This document shows, piece after piece, positions 25,808 through 33,651 of a DNA stretch of 64,000 nucleotides. The first letter of the stretch is position 1; the number at the start of each line of letters is the position of its first letter. The stretch is taken from positions 744,001 to 808,000 of the forward strand of contig BTVR01000002.1 in the NCBI GenBank assembly GCA_045864775.1, in the 5' to 3' direction. The notes beneath the pieces were generated by a model. It made no database searches, had not been told where the DNA came from, and was given only the letters and a program-made list of their open reading frames with translations. The translations under genes were made by a program, and so were the position numbers. Origin of the DNA: Macondimonas sp045864775. Lineage in GTDB: Bacteria; Pseudomonadota; Gammaproteobacteria; UBA5335.

Positions 25808-26893
25808 GTGCGGATTGGCATTGACGGAACCCCACTGAGCCTGAAGCTGACCGGCATCGGCCGTTATACCTATGAAATATGCAAGGGTCTCGATGCCCTG
25901 CTGCCCGATGCCCGGTTCTTCGTCTACAGCAAGCAGCCCGTCGTGGTTCCCACGATTTCGGATCGCTGGACGTACCGGGTCGATTCATGGCGCGGCAAGA
26001 AGCATCTCAAGAATGCCGCCTGGCTGAAATTCAGAGCCGGGCGGCTCTGCGAAGAAGACGGAGTCGATGTGTTCTGGGCCAGCGGGACCCTTTTGCCGTG
26101 GTTTCGCTCGGCCGTCCGGACGGTATCGACCGTCTACGACCTCAACTATCTCGTCGCGCCGGATTCCATGGCCCGCCCGACGCTGTGGGCCCATCGCCTA
26201 TTCTTTCGGCGCGACGTTCGCAAGGCGAATCTCGTCTGCGCTATCTCCCAAGGGACGGCGGATCGGCTCGAGCGGCATCTCGGCCGCAAGGTCGATGCGG
26301 TGATGCCGCCGGCCGTGGGAGGTTCGTTTGCGGTCGTGCCGCAGCAGGACATCGATCGCACGCTCGCGGCGCTTGGCATCGGTCCGCCTTATCTATTGGC
26401 ACTGGGCACGCTCGAGCCCCGCAAGAATCTGGACCGGCTGGTGAGGGCCTTCCTCGACCTAAAGCAGGCGGGCGCGATTCCCGGCCACAAACTCGTGCTG
26501 GTTGGCGGAAAAGGGTGGCGGGACGGCGCGCTGACCCGGTTGCTTCAGGAAAGCGCCGGGCGGGATGTCCTGTCGTTGGGTTATGTGAGCGACGAACATC
26601 TGCCTGCCCTGTATGGCGGCGCCGATCTGTTCGTCTTTCCGTCGCTGTACGAGGGCTTCGGCATGCCGGTTGCCGAAGCTCTGGCCTGCGGGACGCGGGT
26701 GGTCTGCACGGATAGTCCGGAAATCCGCGAGGCGGGCGGCGAGTCGCCCGTCTATGTGGCACCGACGGTCGAGGGCATCCGGCGCGGGATCCTGCAGGCC
26801 TTGGATACGACACATCGCCCCCCCGTCCTAGACCCGCGCTGGGCATGGACGGACAGCGCACAGGTGTTGGCCAAGCTCCTTGCGCGCCATTGA
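25808..26893 (+). CDS. Glycosyltransferase family 4 (GT-B)
   Basis: A 361-residue GT-B enzyme. N-terminal GIDGTPLSLKLTGIGRYTYEI is the acceptor-domain start of the WcaI/MtfA-like group; the C-terminal domain has YLLALGTLEPRKNLDRLVRAF and FVFPSLYEGFGMPVAEALA, the E-x7-E nucleotide-sugar motif. Start set at GTG 25808, with GGAGAA upstream, because the family begins with this strand; an in-frame ATG far upstream would overlap the GT2 gene. Donor and acceptor unknown. Confidence 0.86.
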   Translation: MRIGIDGTPLSLKLTGIGRYTYEICKGLDALLPDARFFVYSKQPVVVPTISDRWTYRVDSWRGKKHLKNAAWLKFRAGRLCEEDGVDVFWASGTLLPWFRSAVRTVSTVYDLNYLVAPDSMARPTLWAHRLFFRRDVRKANLVCAISQGTADRLERHLGRKVDAVMPPAVGGSFAVVPQQDIDRTLAALGIGPPYLLALGTLEPRKNLDRLVRAFLDLKQAGAIPGHKLVLVGGKGWRDGALTRLLQESAGRDVLSLGYVSDEHLPALYGGADLFVFPSLYEGFGMPVAEALACGTRVVCTDSPEIREAGGESPVYVAPTVEGIRRGILQALDTTHRPPVLDPRWAWTDSAQVLAKLLARH

Positions 26894-27032
26894 CTACGCC
26901 CCTTCTCCGCCTTCTTCACTTCCTCAAGGTCCGAATCCGCGCGCCGATTCATTCCACAGGACCGTAGCGTCGGACGCGCCGGCTCGCCACCACCAGCGTG
27001 GAGATTCAGGAGACTTCAAGAGGATTCGCAAC

Positions 27033-28016
27033 ATGCTTTCGCCAGGCAAACCCGCTACGTCAAAAGACGGGGAGCTGGCCACCATACGCCCACAACGTGT
27101 GGTCCTGCTGACCGGTTCGCGTGGATTCACGGGATCTTACTTGCGTCAAATACTGCAGGCGGCCGGTTACCGCGTCGTCGGACTGGTCCGCGACGACCCG
27201 GTCGGCAACGACGAGATCGCGGGCAGCCTGACCGATGCCGCGCGGTTGCGCGAGGTGGTGGCTAAGGTGCAGCCGACTCACGTCGTGCATCTGGCCGCCA
27301 TCTCGTTTGCCAACCATCAGGACGCGTCAGCGCTCTATCAGGTGAACCTGTTCGGCACGCTGAACCTGCTCGATGCGCTGATCGCCGAGCGGGCGCCGGT
27401 GCAGAAGGTCGTCCTGTCCAGCAGCGCGACGGTGTACGGCGGCACGAAGGGTTCGCCGATGACCGAAACCGCGACGCCCGCCCCGATCAATCACTACGCG
27501 ATCAGCAAGCTGGCCATGGAACACATGGCCCGCACGCGGCAGGAGGATCTGCCGATCGTGCTCACCCGGCCCTTCAACTACACCGGCGTCGGCCAGAACG
27601 AGAACTTCCTGGTGCCCAAGATCGTCGGGCATTTCCAGCGTCGGGAGGCGCGCATCCGGCTCGGCAACACCGACGTCGTGCGCGAATTCAACGACGTGCG
27701 CCGCGTGGCGCAGGCCTATCTCGCCCTTCTGGAGCGCTGCCCGGCGGGGGAGACCGTCAACATCTGCTCGGGGCGGGGGCATCGGGTGAGTGACGTGGTC
27801 GATCTGTTGCGGGCGCTCTCCGGCAACCCGATCGCGGTCGACGTCGATCACAGCCTCGTCCGCGCCATTGATGCCAAGTGCCTGATCGGCGATCCGGCCA
27901 AGCTTTACGCGACGGTGGGGGCGCTGCCCGACTACGCGCTGGAGGAAACGTTGTCCTGGATGCTGGCCGACCCGTTGCACAGCTACGGCCTCAAGCGCGC
28001 CGCGGATGCGGCCTGA
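27033..28016 (+). CDS. GDP-4-keto-6-deoxy-D-mannose reductase-like epimerase/reductase
   Basis: A 327-residue extended short-chain dehydrogenase. Motifs: VVLLTGSRGFTGSYLRQIL, VVHLAAISFANHQDASALYQVN, SSSATVYGG, NHYAISKLAMEHMA with catalytic Tyr/Lys, and RPFNYTGVGQNENFLVPKIV. The last is characteristic of the Rmd group that makes GDP-D-rhamnose. No gmd gene is in the window, so the substrate must be made elsewhere or differ. An AGAGGA ribosome site supports the ATG at 27033. Confidence 0.78.
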   Translation: MLSPGKPATSKDGELATIRPQRVVLLTGSRGFTGSYLRQILQAAGYRVVGLVRDDPVGNDEIAGSLTDAARLREVVAKVQPTHVVHLAAISFANHQDASALYQVNLFGTLNLLDALIAERAPVQKVVLSSSATVYGGTKGSPMTETATPAPINHYAISKLAMEHMARTRQEDLPIVLTRPFNYTGVGQNENFLVPKIVGHFQRREARIRLGNTDVVREFNDVRRVAQAYLALLERCPAGETVNICSGRGHRVSDVVDLLRALSGNPIAVDVDHSLVRAIDAKCLIGDPAKLYATVGALPDYALEETLSWMLADPLHSYGLKRAADAA

Positions 28017-28069
28017 CCGATGAAGCCCCTCGCCCCGGAGCGCCGCCGGTACCCGTCAAAAGGCCGCGG

Positions 28070-29188
28070 ATGCTGACCATCAACGGGCGGTTTCTCACCC
28101 AGCGCACGAGCGGCGTACAACGCTACGCGCGCGAGATGCTGCTGGCCCTCGATGACTTGCTGACGACGCGCGCGCCGGCCGACGACATGACGGTGCAGGT
28201 GCTGGTGCCACCCGATGCGCCGACCTCGCTTCCCGCGCTGCGCTCGATCCCCGTTCGCCGCGTCGGCCGGCTACGCGGGCATCTGTGGGAGCAACTGGAG
28301 CTGCCGCGCCATGCACGCGGCGTGCTGCTCAACTGGTGCAACACCTTTCCCGTCCTTGCGCGTCACCAAGTGGTCGTGCTGCACGACGCGTCCGTTTTTT
28401 CGTGTCCCGCGGGCTACACGCGCGCCTTCCGGGCGTATTACCGCGCCTTGTTTGCGCTGGCGGCGCGCAGCCCCGGTTTACGCGTGGCGACCGATTCGGC
28501 TTTTTCCGCCATGGAGTTGCGGCTGCTGGCCGGCATTCCCGCCTCGCGCCTGCGCGTCATTGCCTGCGGCGCCGATCATTGGCGTGGCGTGATACCCGAT
28601 GAGACCATTCTGGATCGGCTGGGTCTGCGAGACGCACCGTTCATCCTTACCGTGGCCAGCGACAATCCGAACAAGAACACCGCCCGGCTCGTGGCCGCCT
28701 ACGGCCGTCTCGCCCCGCGCGGCGTACGGCTGGTTCTGGCGGGGGCCAGCCATGCGCGCGTGTTCGCGCAAACCGCCTCGCCTGCGACGGCCGGTCTGGT
28801 CCGCACCGGCTATCTCGCCGATGCCGAGCTTGCGGCGCTGTACCGCCATGCGCGCGCCTTCGTGTTCCCTTCGCTGTACGAAGGCTTTGGTTTGCCGCCG
28901 CTGGAGGCGATGACGTTCGGCTGCCCGGTGCTGTGTTCCTACGCGGCCTCGCTGCCCGAGGTCGCGGGCGATGCGGCGCTGTATTGCGATGCCGAGGATG
29001 TCGACGAGATCGCGCGCCGGCTGCAGCAGATCCTGGAGGACGACGCCCTGCGGGAACGTCTGATCGCGGCGGGGACGCGCCAGATCCAGCGCTTCCTCTG
29101 GCGCGATGCGGCGGCGAAGATGCTCACGCTGGCGCAGGACGCACAGCCTCGAGCCATGCCAAGCGCTGTCGCGCGCCTCAACGGATAA
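28070..29188 (+). CDS. Glycosyltransferase family 4 (GT-B)
   Basis: A 372-residue GT-B enzyme: MLTINGRFLTQRTSGVQRYAREML at the N-terminus, VVVLHDASVF, FILTVASDNPNKNTARLVAAY, and the E-x7-E motif FVFPSLYEGFGLPPLEAMTFG. Similar proteins add mannose or rhamnose in O-antigen clusters, but the specificity here is not deducible. It follows the Rmd-like gene by 53 bases, so transfer of GDP-D-rhamnose is a reasonable inference. Confidence 0.86.
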   Translation: MLTINGRFLTQRTSGVQRYAREMLLALDDLLTTRAPADDMTVQVLVPPDAPTSLPALRSIPVRRVGRLRGHLWEQLELPRHARGVLLNWCNTFPVLARHQVVVLHDASVFSCPAGYTRAFRAYYRALFALAARSPGLRVATDSAFSAMELRLLAGIPASRLRVIACGADHWRGVIPDETILDRLGLRDAPFILTVASDNPNKNTARLVAAYGRLAPRGVRLVLAGASHARVFAQTASPATAGLVRTGYLADAELAALYRHARAFVFPSLYEGFGLPPLEAMTFGCPVLCSYAASLPEVAGDAALYCDAEDVDEIARRLQQILEDDALRERLIAAGTRQIQRFLWRDAAAKMLTLAQDAQPRAMPSAVARLNG

Positions 29189-29201
29189 ACCCCTACGCCG
29201 G

Positions 29202-30422
29202 ATGATGACGAACCTGCCCGCCAAAACCGCGCTGGTGCACGACTGGCTGTACGTCTATGGCGGCGCCGAGCGTGTGCTGGAGCAGATGCTGGACTGTTAT
29301 CCGCAGGCCGAGCTGTTCAGCCTGATCGACTTTCTGCCGCCCGGGGAGCGCGGCTGCATCCGCCACAAGCCGGTCACCACCTCCTTCATCCAGCGGCTGC
29401 CCGGCGCGCGCACGCACCACCGCGCCTATCTGCCGCTGATGCCGCTGGCGATCGAGCAGCTCGACCTCTCGCCCTACGAACTCGTGCTCTCGAGCAGCTA
29501 TGCCGTGGCAAGCGGCGTGCTGACCGGGCCCGACCAACTGCACCTGTGCATGTGCTATTCGCCCATCCGCTACGCCTGGGACCTGCAGCATCAATACCTG
29601 CGCGAAGCGGGCCTCGAGCGCGGCATCAAGAGCGTCCTTGCGCGGGGGATCCTGCATTACATGCGCCTGTGGGAAAGCCGCACCGTAAACGGCGTGGACG
29701 CCTACATCGCCATCTCCGAATTCATCGCCCGGCGCATCCGCAAGGTCTACGGCCGCGCGTCCAGGGTGATCTATCCGCCGGTGGACGTCGCCGCCTTCAC
29801 GCTGCGCGAGCAAAAGGAGGATTTCTACCTCACCGTCGCGCGCATGGTGCCCTACAAGCAGATTCCGCTCATCGTGGAGGCCTTCGCGGCGATGCCGAAC
29901 CGGCGCCTGGTCGTGATCGGCGACGGGCCGGATCTGGCGCGGTGCAAAGCGGTCGCCGCGCCCAATGTGGAATTGCTCGGCCATCAGCCCTTCGAGGTGT
30001 TGCGCGATCACCTGCAGCGCGCCCGGGCCTTCGTCTTCGCCGCCGAGGAAGACTTCGGCATTGCGCCGGTGGAGGCGCAGGCTTGCGGCACGCCCGTCAT
30101 CGCCTTCGGCCGGGGCGGCGCGCGCGAAACCATCGTCGGCCTGGATGCGTCCGGGGTGATCGAGGGAACGCGAGCCGCGCCGACGGGGCTGTTCTTCGCC
30201 GAACAGTCGGTCGCTGCCATCGTGGCCGCGATCGAGCGCTTCGAGCGGGTGCGCGATGACCTCGCGCCCGCCGCCTGCCGCGACAACGCGCTGCGCTTCG
30301 CGCCGGAGCGCTTTCGCGCCGAATTCAGCGCGTTTGTGGAAGGGAGCTGGGGCCGGCACCAGGCCGGCGAGCGCATCGACGGCTGGTGGTTGCCCGACCA
30401 TCGAGCGCGGCGAGACAAATGA
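29202..30422 (+). CDS. Glycosyltransferase family 4, WbaZ-like
   Basis: A 406-residue GT-B enzyme. It opens ALVHDWLYVYGGAERVLEQML and has LCMCYSPIRYAWDL, the pattern of WbaZ-like mannosyltransferases. The C-terminal domain has YLTVARMVPYKQIPLIVEAF and EEDFGIAPVEAQACGTPV in place of the usual YEGFG. Two adjacent ATGs (29202, 29205) are possible. It is the last plus-strand gene of the locus; its stop codon touches a terminator hairpin serving the opposite strand. Confidence 0.85.
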   Translation: MMTNLPAKTALVHDWLYVYGGAERVLEQMLDCYPQAELFSLIDFLPPGERGCIRHKPVTTSFIQRLPGARTHHRAYLPLMPLAIEQLDLSPYELVLSSSYAVASGVLTGPDQLHLCMCYSPIRYAWDLQHQYLREAGLERGIKSVLARGILHYMRLWESRTVNGVDAYIAISEFIARRIRKVYGRASRVIYPPVDVAAFTLREQKEDFYLTVARMVPYKQIPLIVEAFAAMPNRRLVVIGDGPDLARCKAVAAPNVELLGHQPFEVLRDHLQRARAFVFAAEEDFGIAPVEAQACGTPVIAFGRGGARETIVGLDASGVIEGTRAAPTGLFFAEQSVAAIVAAIERFERVRDDLAPAACRDNALRFAPERFRAEFSAFVEGSWGRHQAGERIDGWWLPDHRARRDK

Positions 30423-30444
30423 AAACCCCCGCCGGGGGCGGGGG
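30422..30444 (-). terminator. Intrinsic terminator for the csbD cluster
   Basis: Read on the minus strand: CCCCCGCC, a three-base loop, GGCGGGGG, then TTTT. The 8-bp stem is perfect and all G/C. It lies 35 bases after the csbD stop and overlaps the stop codon of the convergent glycosyltransferase. On the plus strand no T-run follows, so it acts mainly in the minus direction. Confidence 0.85.
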
Positions 30445-30478
30445 CTGTACGCGCGTTCCGTGAAGAACGCGGCGCTGA

Positions 30479-30679
30479 TCAGTGAAGGTCTTTTTCGAAG
30501 GCCTTCAACTGTTCCTCGGCACGATCCTTGGCAAGGCCGTAGCGTTCCTGGATTTTGCCCAGCAGGTAATCCCGGTTGCCTTCGGCGTAGCTCAGGTCGT
30601 CATCGGTGAGTTCGCCCCACTTGGCCTTGAGCTGGCCCTTGATCTGCTTCCACTTGCCTTGAATCCGATCTTCATTCAT
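30479..30679 (-). CDS. CsbD family stress protein
   Basis: A 66-residue hydrophilic protein, MNEDRIQGKWKQIKGQLKAK followed by WGELTDDDLSYAEGNRDYLLGKIQ and RYGLAKDRAEEQLKAFEK. This is a textbook CsbD-like sequence, known as an abundant general-stress protein of unknown mechanism. AGAGGAAG precedes the ATG. It is the last gene of a minus-strand trio with the BON and DUF1328 genes and is followed by an intrinsic terminator. Confidence 0.93.
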   Translation of the reverse strand: MNEDRIQGKWKQIKGQLKAKWGELTDDDLSYAEGNRDYLLGKIQERYGLAKDRAEEQLKAFEKDLH

Positions 30680-30728
30680 GAGTGCTTCCTCTCTCCGGAC
30701 GCTAATTTTGCCGTTTGATTGACGCGTG

Positions 30729-31343
30729 TCACTTGGCCTTTAGCGCGTCGGAATTGACGCTCTTGACGCCCTTCACGCCTTTCGCAATGGAGATCGCCTT
30801 ATCGCGGACCATTTTGGAGGGGACCATACCAGCCAGCGTGACCACGCCGTCCTTGGTCGACACGTTGATGTCCAGTCCCTTGATGTCGGAATCGGCCAGA
30901 AGCTGCGCCTTGACCTTGGTGGTGATCCACGCATCGCCGGCCGCATGCTCACCTTCTTCGGCGACTTCTTTCGCCTTAGCGGTGACCGTCTGCGGATTCA
31001 TGGACGAGTCGCCGACGATCAGCGAATTGGCCACGACCTGCACGCCTTCGACAGACTTGGCCACCTGCTCAGCCTTGGCTTTCGCCTCGGCGGTCGGTGC
31101 CGTGCCGCGCAAGGTCACCACACCAGCTTCGGTGTCGACATTGATGTTGATGCTGCGCGTCACTTCGTCGGCCAGCAGCCGCGTCTTGACCTGAGCCGTG
31201 ATGGCGGCGTCGTCGACGCGCTGTGTCGCACTGCGTTCAGCGGCCACCGCGGTGTGCAACGGACTGATTGCGGCAACGGCGAGAAATCCGGTCGCAACCA
31301 CTGCGCCCCTGTAATAACGACGGCCCTTCTTGACGCTCTTCAT
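30729..31343 (-). CDS. OsmY-like periplasmic protein with two BON domains
   Basis: A 204-residue precursor with a signal peptide (cleavage near AVAAERS) and two BON repeats, about residues 42-112 (ITAQVKTRLLADEVTRSININV, GVVTLRGTAPT) and 135-200 (ITTKVKAQLLADSDIKGLDINV, GVVTLAGMVPS). BON domains bind phospholipid surfaces; OsmY is an osmotic-stress periplasmic chaperone-like protein. A strong GGAGGATAACAA ribosome site precedes the ATG. It is flanked by other stress-type small genes. Confidence 0.92.
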   Translation of the reverse strand: MKSVKKGRRYYRGAVVATGFLAVAAISPLHTAVAAERSATQRVDDAAITAQVKTRLLADEVTRSININVDTEAGVVTLRGTAPTAEAKAKAEQVAKSVEGVQVVANSLIVGDSSMNPQTVTAKAKEVAEEGEHAAGDAWITTKVKAQLLADSDIKGLDINVSTKDGVVTLAGMVPSKMVRDKAISIAKGVKGVKSVNSDALKAK

Positions 31344-31365
31344 TTGTTATCCTCCAGCGATTTAT

Positions 31366-31527
31366 TCAAACGACTTTTCGACGGGTGAAAAAAGAAATAA
31401 CGAACAACACAAGAAACAGAATGAACAGAACCTGAGCAATCCAGCTCGCCGTTCCGGCAATGCCGCTGAAACCCAAGGCGCCAGCCACGATCGCTATCAC
31501 AAGGAACCACAATGCATAGCCCAGCAT
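31366..31527 (-). CDS. DUF1328 small membrane protein
   Basis: A 53-residue protein, MLGYALWFLVIAIVAGALGF then SGIAGTASWIAQVLFILFLV and ending FFTRRKVV. Two membrane segments and the GFSGIAG turn identify the DUF1328/UPF0391 family, found in many proteobacteria beside CsbD and BON genes; function unknown. AAGGAG lies seven bases before the ATG. Only 22 bases separate it from the BON gene, so the three are probably one operon. Confidence 0.9.
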   Translation of the reverse strand: MLGYALWFLVIAIVAGALGFSGIAGTASWIAQVLFILFLVLFVISFFTRRKVV

Positions 31528-31541
31528 GAGTTTCTCCTTCA

Positions 31542-31570
31542 CTTATCAAAACCGATATGGCCCTTGGCAA
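31542..31570 (-). promoter_or_regulatory. Candidate promoter of the DUF1328-BON-csbD cluster
   Basis: On the minus strand TTGCCA (31565-31570, five of six consensus) and GATAAG (31542-31547, four of six) are 17 bases apart. They lie directly upstream of the DUF1328 ribosome site, leaving a very short leader. A stress sigma factor could also use this region, but I see no decisive motif. Confidence 0.35.
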
Positions 31571-31861
31571 TTTGATCGGGCCACGATCATCTTCGTTGCA
31601 TCAACACGAATCTTTCCAACGATTCTCTGCCGTTCCAAGCTTGCTTATGTAGCTGATGGGACCGGGCCGATTCGGAAAAGTTCGCCGGTTGCGATGCGCA
31701 CAAACATGCACACCCAGAATCTCCACAGTGCAATCGAAGCGAAGCGCGCGACGAAGAACGACTTAAGTTACTGACATCAGTATAGTTTGACCGCAGAGAC
31801 GCATTACGAGCAGCAAGCATTTGCAAACAGATCAAGCAGCGACCAGGGTCGCGCATATCTT

Positions 31862-31947
31862 TGTCACAGAAGTGCCGCCGCGATGTCACAATGTCGTCAG
31901 ATAGAGACACGAGACTGTCTCCCGATCGTGGCAGAGCTGTCACGATC
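31862..31947 (+). repeat. TGTCACA repeats and two inverted repeats before a secreted-protein gene
   Basis: TGTCACA occurs at 31862-31868 and 31884-31890, 22 bases apart. GAGACA-CGAGAC-TGTCTC (31904-31921) and GATCGTG-N10-CACGATC (31924-31947) are perfect inverted repeats; the second contains TGTCACG. The block ends 40 bases before the start codon at 31988, so it is a likely regulatory region. Confidence 0.5.
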
Positions 31948-31987
31948 CATTACACCAATCTTGAAACCGTTCCAGGGAGCCTCAGAG

Positions 31988-32353
31988 ATGAACCTCAAAG
32001 CGATTCTTGCGAGCGCCACGCTGTTCTGCATGGGCAGCGCCGTTTCTGCCGCCGAAATGAACGATCGCCAGTTGGCGGAAATTCGCGGCCAGGGTTTTGT
32101 CATCGGCATCGAGCTGCCCATCATCGGCAGCCGCGACCTGGCCACCATCCCGACCCCGCGCGAGCTGGCGCTGGAAACCGGCGTGCCGCAGGCCTACGGC
32201 GAACTGAACCAGACCTACATCGCCACCCAGCCGAACCGTGACGCTGCCCGCGAAGGTCGTCAGGCCGTGGCCGACGCCCGCAACAAGTTCCTCGCGACCA
32301 CGGCCAGCACCCTCATCGGTCTGCAGCTGCCGGTCAGCATCCGCTTCGAATAA
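31988..32353 (+). CDS. Small secreted protein, function unknown
   Basis: A 121-residue precursor with a clear signal peptide (hydrophobic core LASATLFCMGSAVSA, cleavage after AVSAA). The mature protein starts EMNDRQLAEIRGQGF, a motif resembling the D/N-x-x-L-x-x-[IV]-x-G-Q-G segment seen in several secreted proteins and in bacteriocin leaders, then a hydrophobic VIGIELPIIG and a charged, Ala-rich tail ending LIGLQLPVSIRFE. I do not recognise a family. AGGGAG precedes the ATG and a strong terminator follows, so it is a single-gene transcript. Confidence 0.75.
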   Translation: MNLKAILASATLFCMGSAVSAAEMNDRQLAEIRGQGFVIGIELPIIGSRDLATIPTPRELALETGVPQAYGELNQTYIATQPNRDAAREGRQAVADARNKFLATTASTLIGLQLPVSIRFE

Positions 32354-32373
32354 TCCGCATCGTTTGTGCACTG

Positions 32374-32401
32374 ACCCCGGGGCACCGCCTCGGGGTTTTT
32401 T
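32374..32401 (+). terminator. Intrinsic terminator of the secreted-protein gene
   Basis: A stem of about 10 bp, ACCCCGGGGC / GCCTCGGGGT (one G-T pair), with an ACC loop and then TTTTTT. It starts 21 bases after the stop codon. It is the clearest plus-strand intrinsic terminator in the window. Confidence 0.88.
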
Positions 32402-32582
32402 ATTGCACGGCCGTTCAAAAGGGGCATGCGAGCGGTGTGCGGTCCGCCCTCCGAAGCTGGCGGCAAAGCCGACGTCGATTCGGGGCTGTCGCTCCGTGGC
32501 GCTTCCTGTCCCAACCGCAAACCGGATCATCGGACAGTGCTCGGCGGATGCGATGACCGGCCGGAGCGGTGAACGCGACGTT

Positions 32583-33647
32583 TCAGCGCTCTGCGCCGTG
32601 TCCGTGCCGGTGATGCAGATCCGGATAGTGCGGGTGGCGGTGCGTGATCGGCGGGTGGACGTGCTCGTGGCTGTGCGGCTCACGGCCGTCCCAGGCGATG
32701 TCGTGCGCATGCTCGTGGTGCGCGTCATGCACATGGCGATGGGCATGGCGCAGCGGCTCGTGGGTGTGCGGGTGGCTGTGTCGCTCGGTGAGGTGCAGCC
32801 ACACGCCCAGCGCCATGAGCGCGGCGGCGACCCAGAATACCGGGCCAGGCCGCTCGCCGAGCAACGTCATGGCGACGAGCACACCCGCGAACGGCGCCGC
32901 CGAGAAGTAGGCGCCGGTGCGCGCCGCGCCGAGCTGGGCGAGCGCGCGCACGAACAGGACCAGACTCACGCCGTAGCCGACGAGCCCCAGCACCAGCGCC
33001 CCGGCAATCTGGGCCGGCGGCGGCCAATTCCCCGCAAACGCCACACCCAGCGCCAGATTGGTGCCACCCGCGACCAATCCCTTCAGCGCCGCAATGGTGA
33101 GCGCATCGCCGCCCGCGACCTTGCGCGTGAGGTTGTTGTCGATGCCCCAGCACAGGCAGGCGCCGATCACCGCCAGCGCGCCCACCGGCGACGCAAGGCT
33201 CGCGGCGCCCTGCCAGGAGAGCAGCGCGCCGGCCGCGACGATGAGCGCCATGCCGATCGCGATGCGCGCATCGACGTTCTCGCGGAACACGCACCAGGCG
33301 ATCAGAGCGGTGAAGACACCCTCGAGGTTGAGCAGCAGCGCGGCGCTCGCGCCCGGCACGCTGGCGAGCCCCCACAGCAAGAGCGCCGGACCGAACACAC
33401 CGCCCGCGATCACGGCGCCTGCCAGCCACGGCCAGTCGGTGCGGGCGATGGGCGCCTCGGCTCTGGCACGCCGCAGTGCCCGCCAGCCGAGCAGCCCCAA
33501 GCCGCTGCCGAGATACAGCAGGCCGGCCAGCACGAGTGGCGAGGCCGTGCCCGTCAGTGCCTTGGCCAGCGGCGTGCTCGCCCCGAACAGCAGGGCGGCC
33601 AGCAGCGCCTGACCAATGCCCGGGGGCAGCGGCACCGATCGGGTCAT
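32583..33647 (-). CDS. EamA-type transporter with histidine-rich C-terminal tail
   Basis: A 354-residue drug/metabolite-superfamily permease with about ten membrane segments in two EamA repeats (ALLFGASTPLAKAL; WGIDNNLTRKVAGGD). After the last helix (LMALGVWLHLTERH) comes a tail of about 65 residues with roughly 23 histidines (HSHPHTHEPLRHAHRH, HPHYPDLHHRHGHG). Such tails bind Ni, Co, Zn or Cu. It starts four bases after the P1B-type ATPase gene, so a metal-export or metal-sensing role is inferred; typical EamA proteins export metabolites and lack the tail. Confidence 0.85.
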   Translation of the reverse strand: MTRSVPLPPGIGQALLAALLFGASTPLAKALTGTASPLVLAGLLYLGSGLGLLGWRALRRARAEAPIARTDWPWLAGAVIAGGVFGPALLLWGLASVPGASAALLLNLEGVFTALIAWCVFRENVDARIAIGMALIVAAGALLSWQGAASLASPVGALAVIGACLCWGIDNNLTRKVAGGDALTIAALKGLVAGGTNLALGVAFAGNWPPPAQIAGALVLGLVGYGVSLVLFVRALAQLGAARTGAYFSAAPFAGVLVAMTLLGERPGPVFWVAAALMALGVWLHLTERHSHPHTHEPLRHAHRHVHDAHHEHAHDIAWDGREPHSHEHVHPPITHRHPHYPDLHHRHGHGAER

Positions 33648-33651
33648 CGGA

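Larger units (their letters stand above)
31528..31987. other. 460-bp intergenic region with clustered repeats
   Basis: This lies between the divergent DUF1328 and 121-residue-protein genes and is AT-richer than average. No gene is supported in it. Besides the candidate minus promoter it holds two TGTCACA copies and two inverted repeats near its right end, listed separately. Confidence 0.5.

Noticed and set aside
30422..30444. Terminator for the glycosyltransferase operon on the plus strand
   Set aside because: The stem is shared, but on the plus strand it is followed by CTGTAC rather than a T-run; only the minus direction fits.
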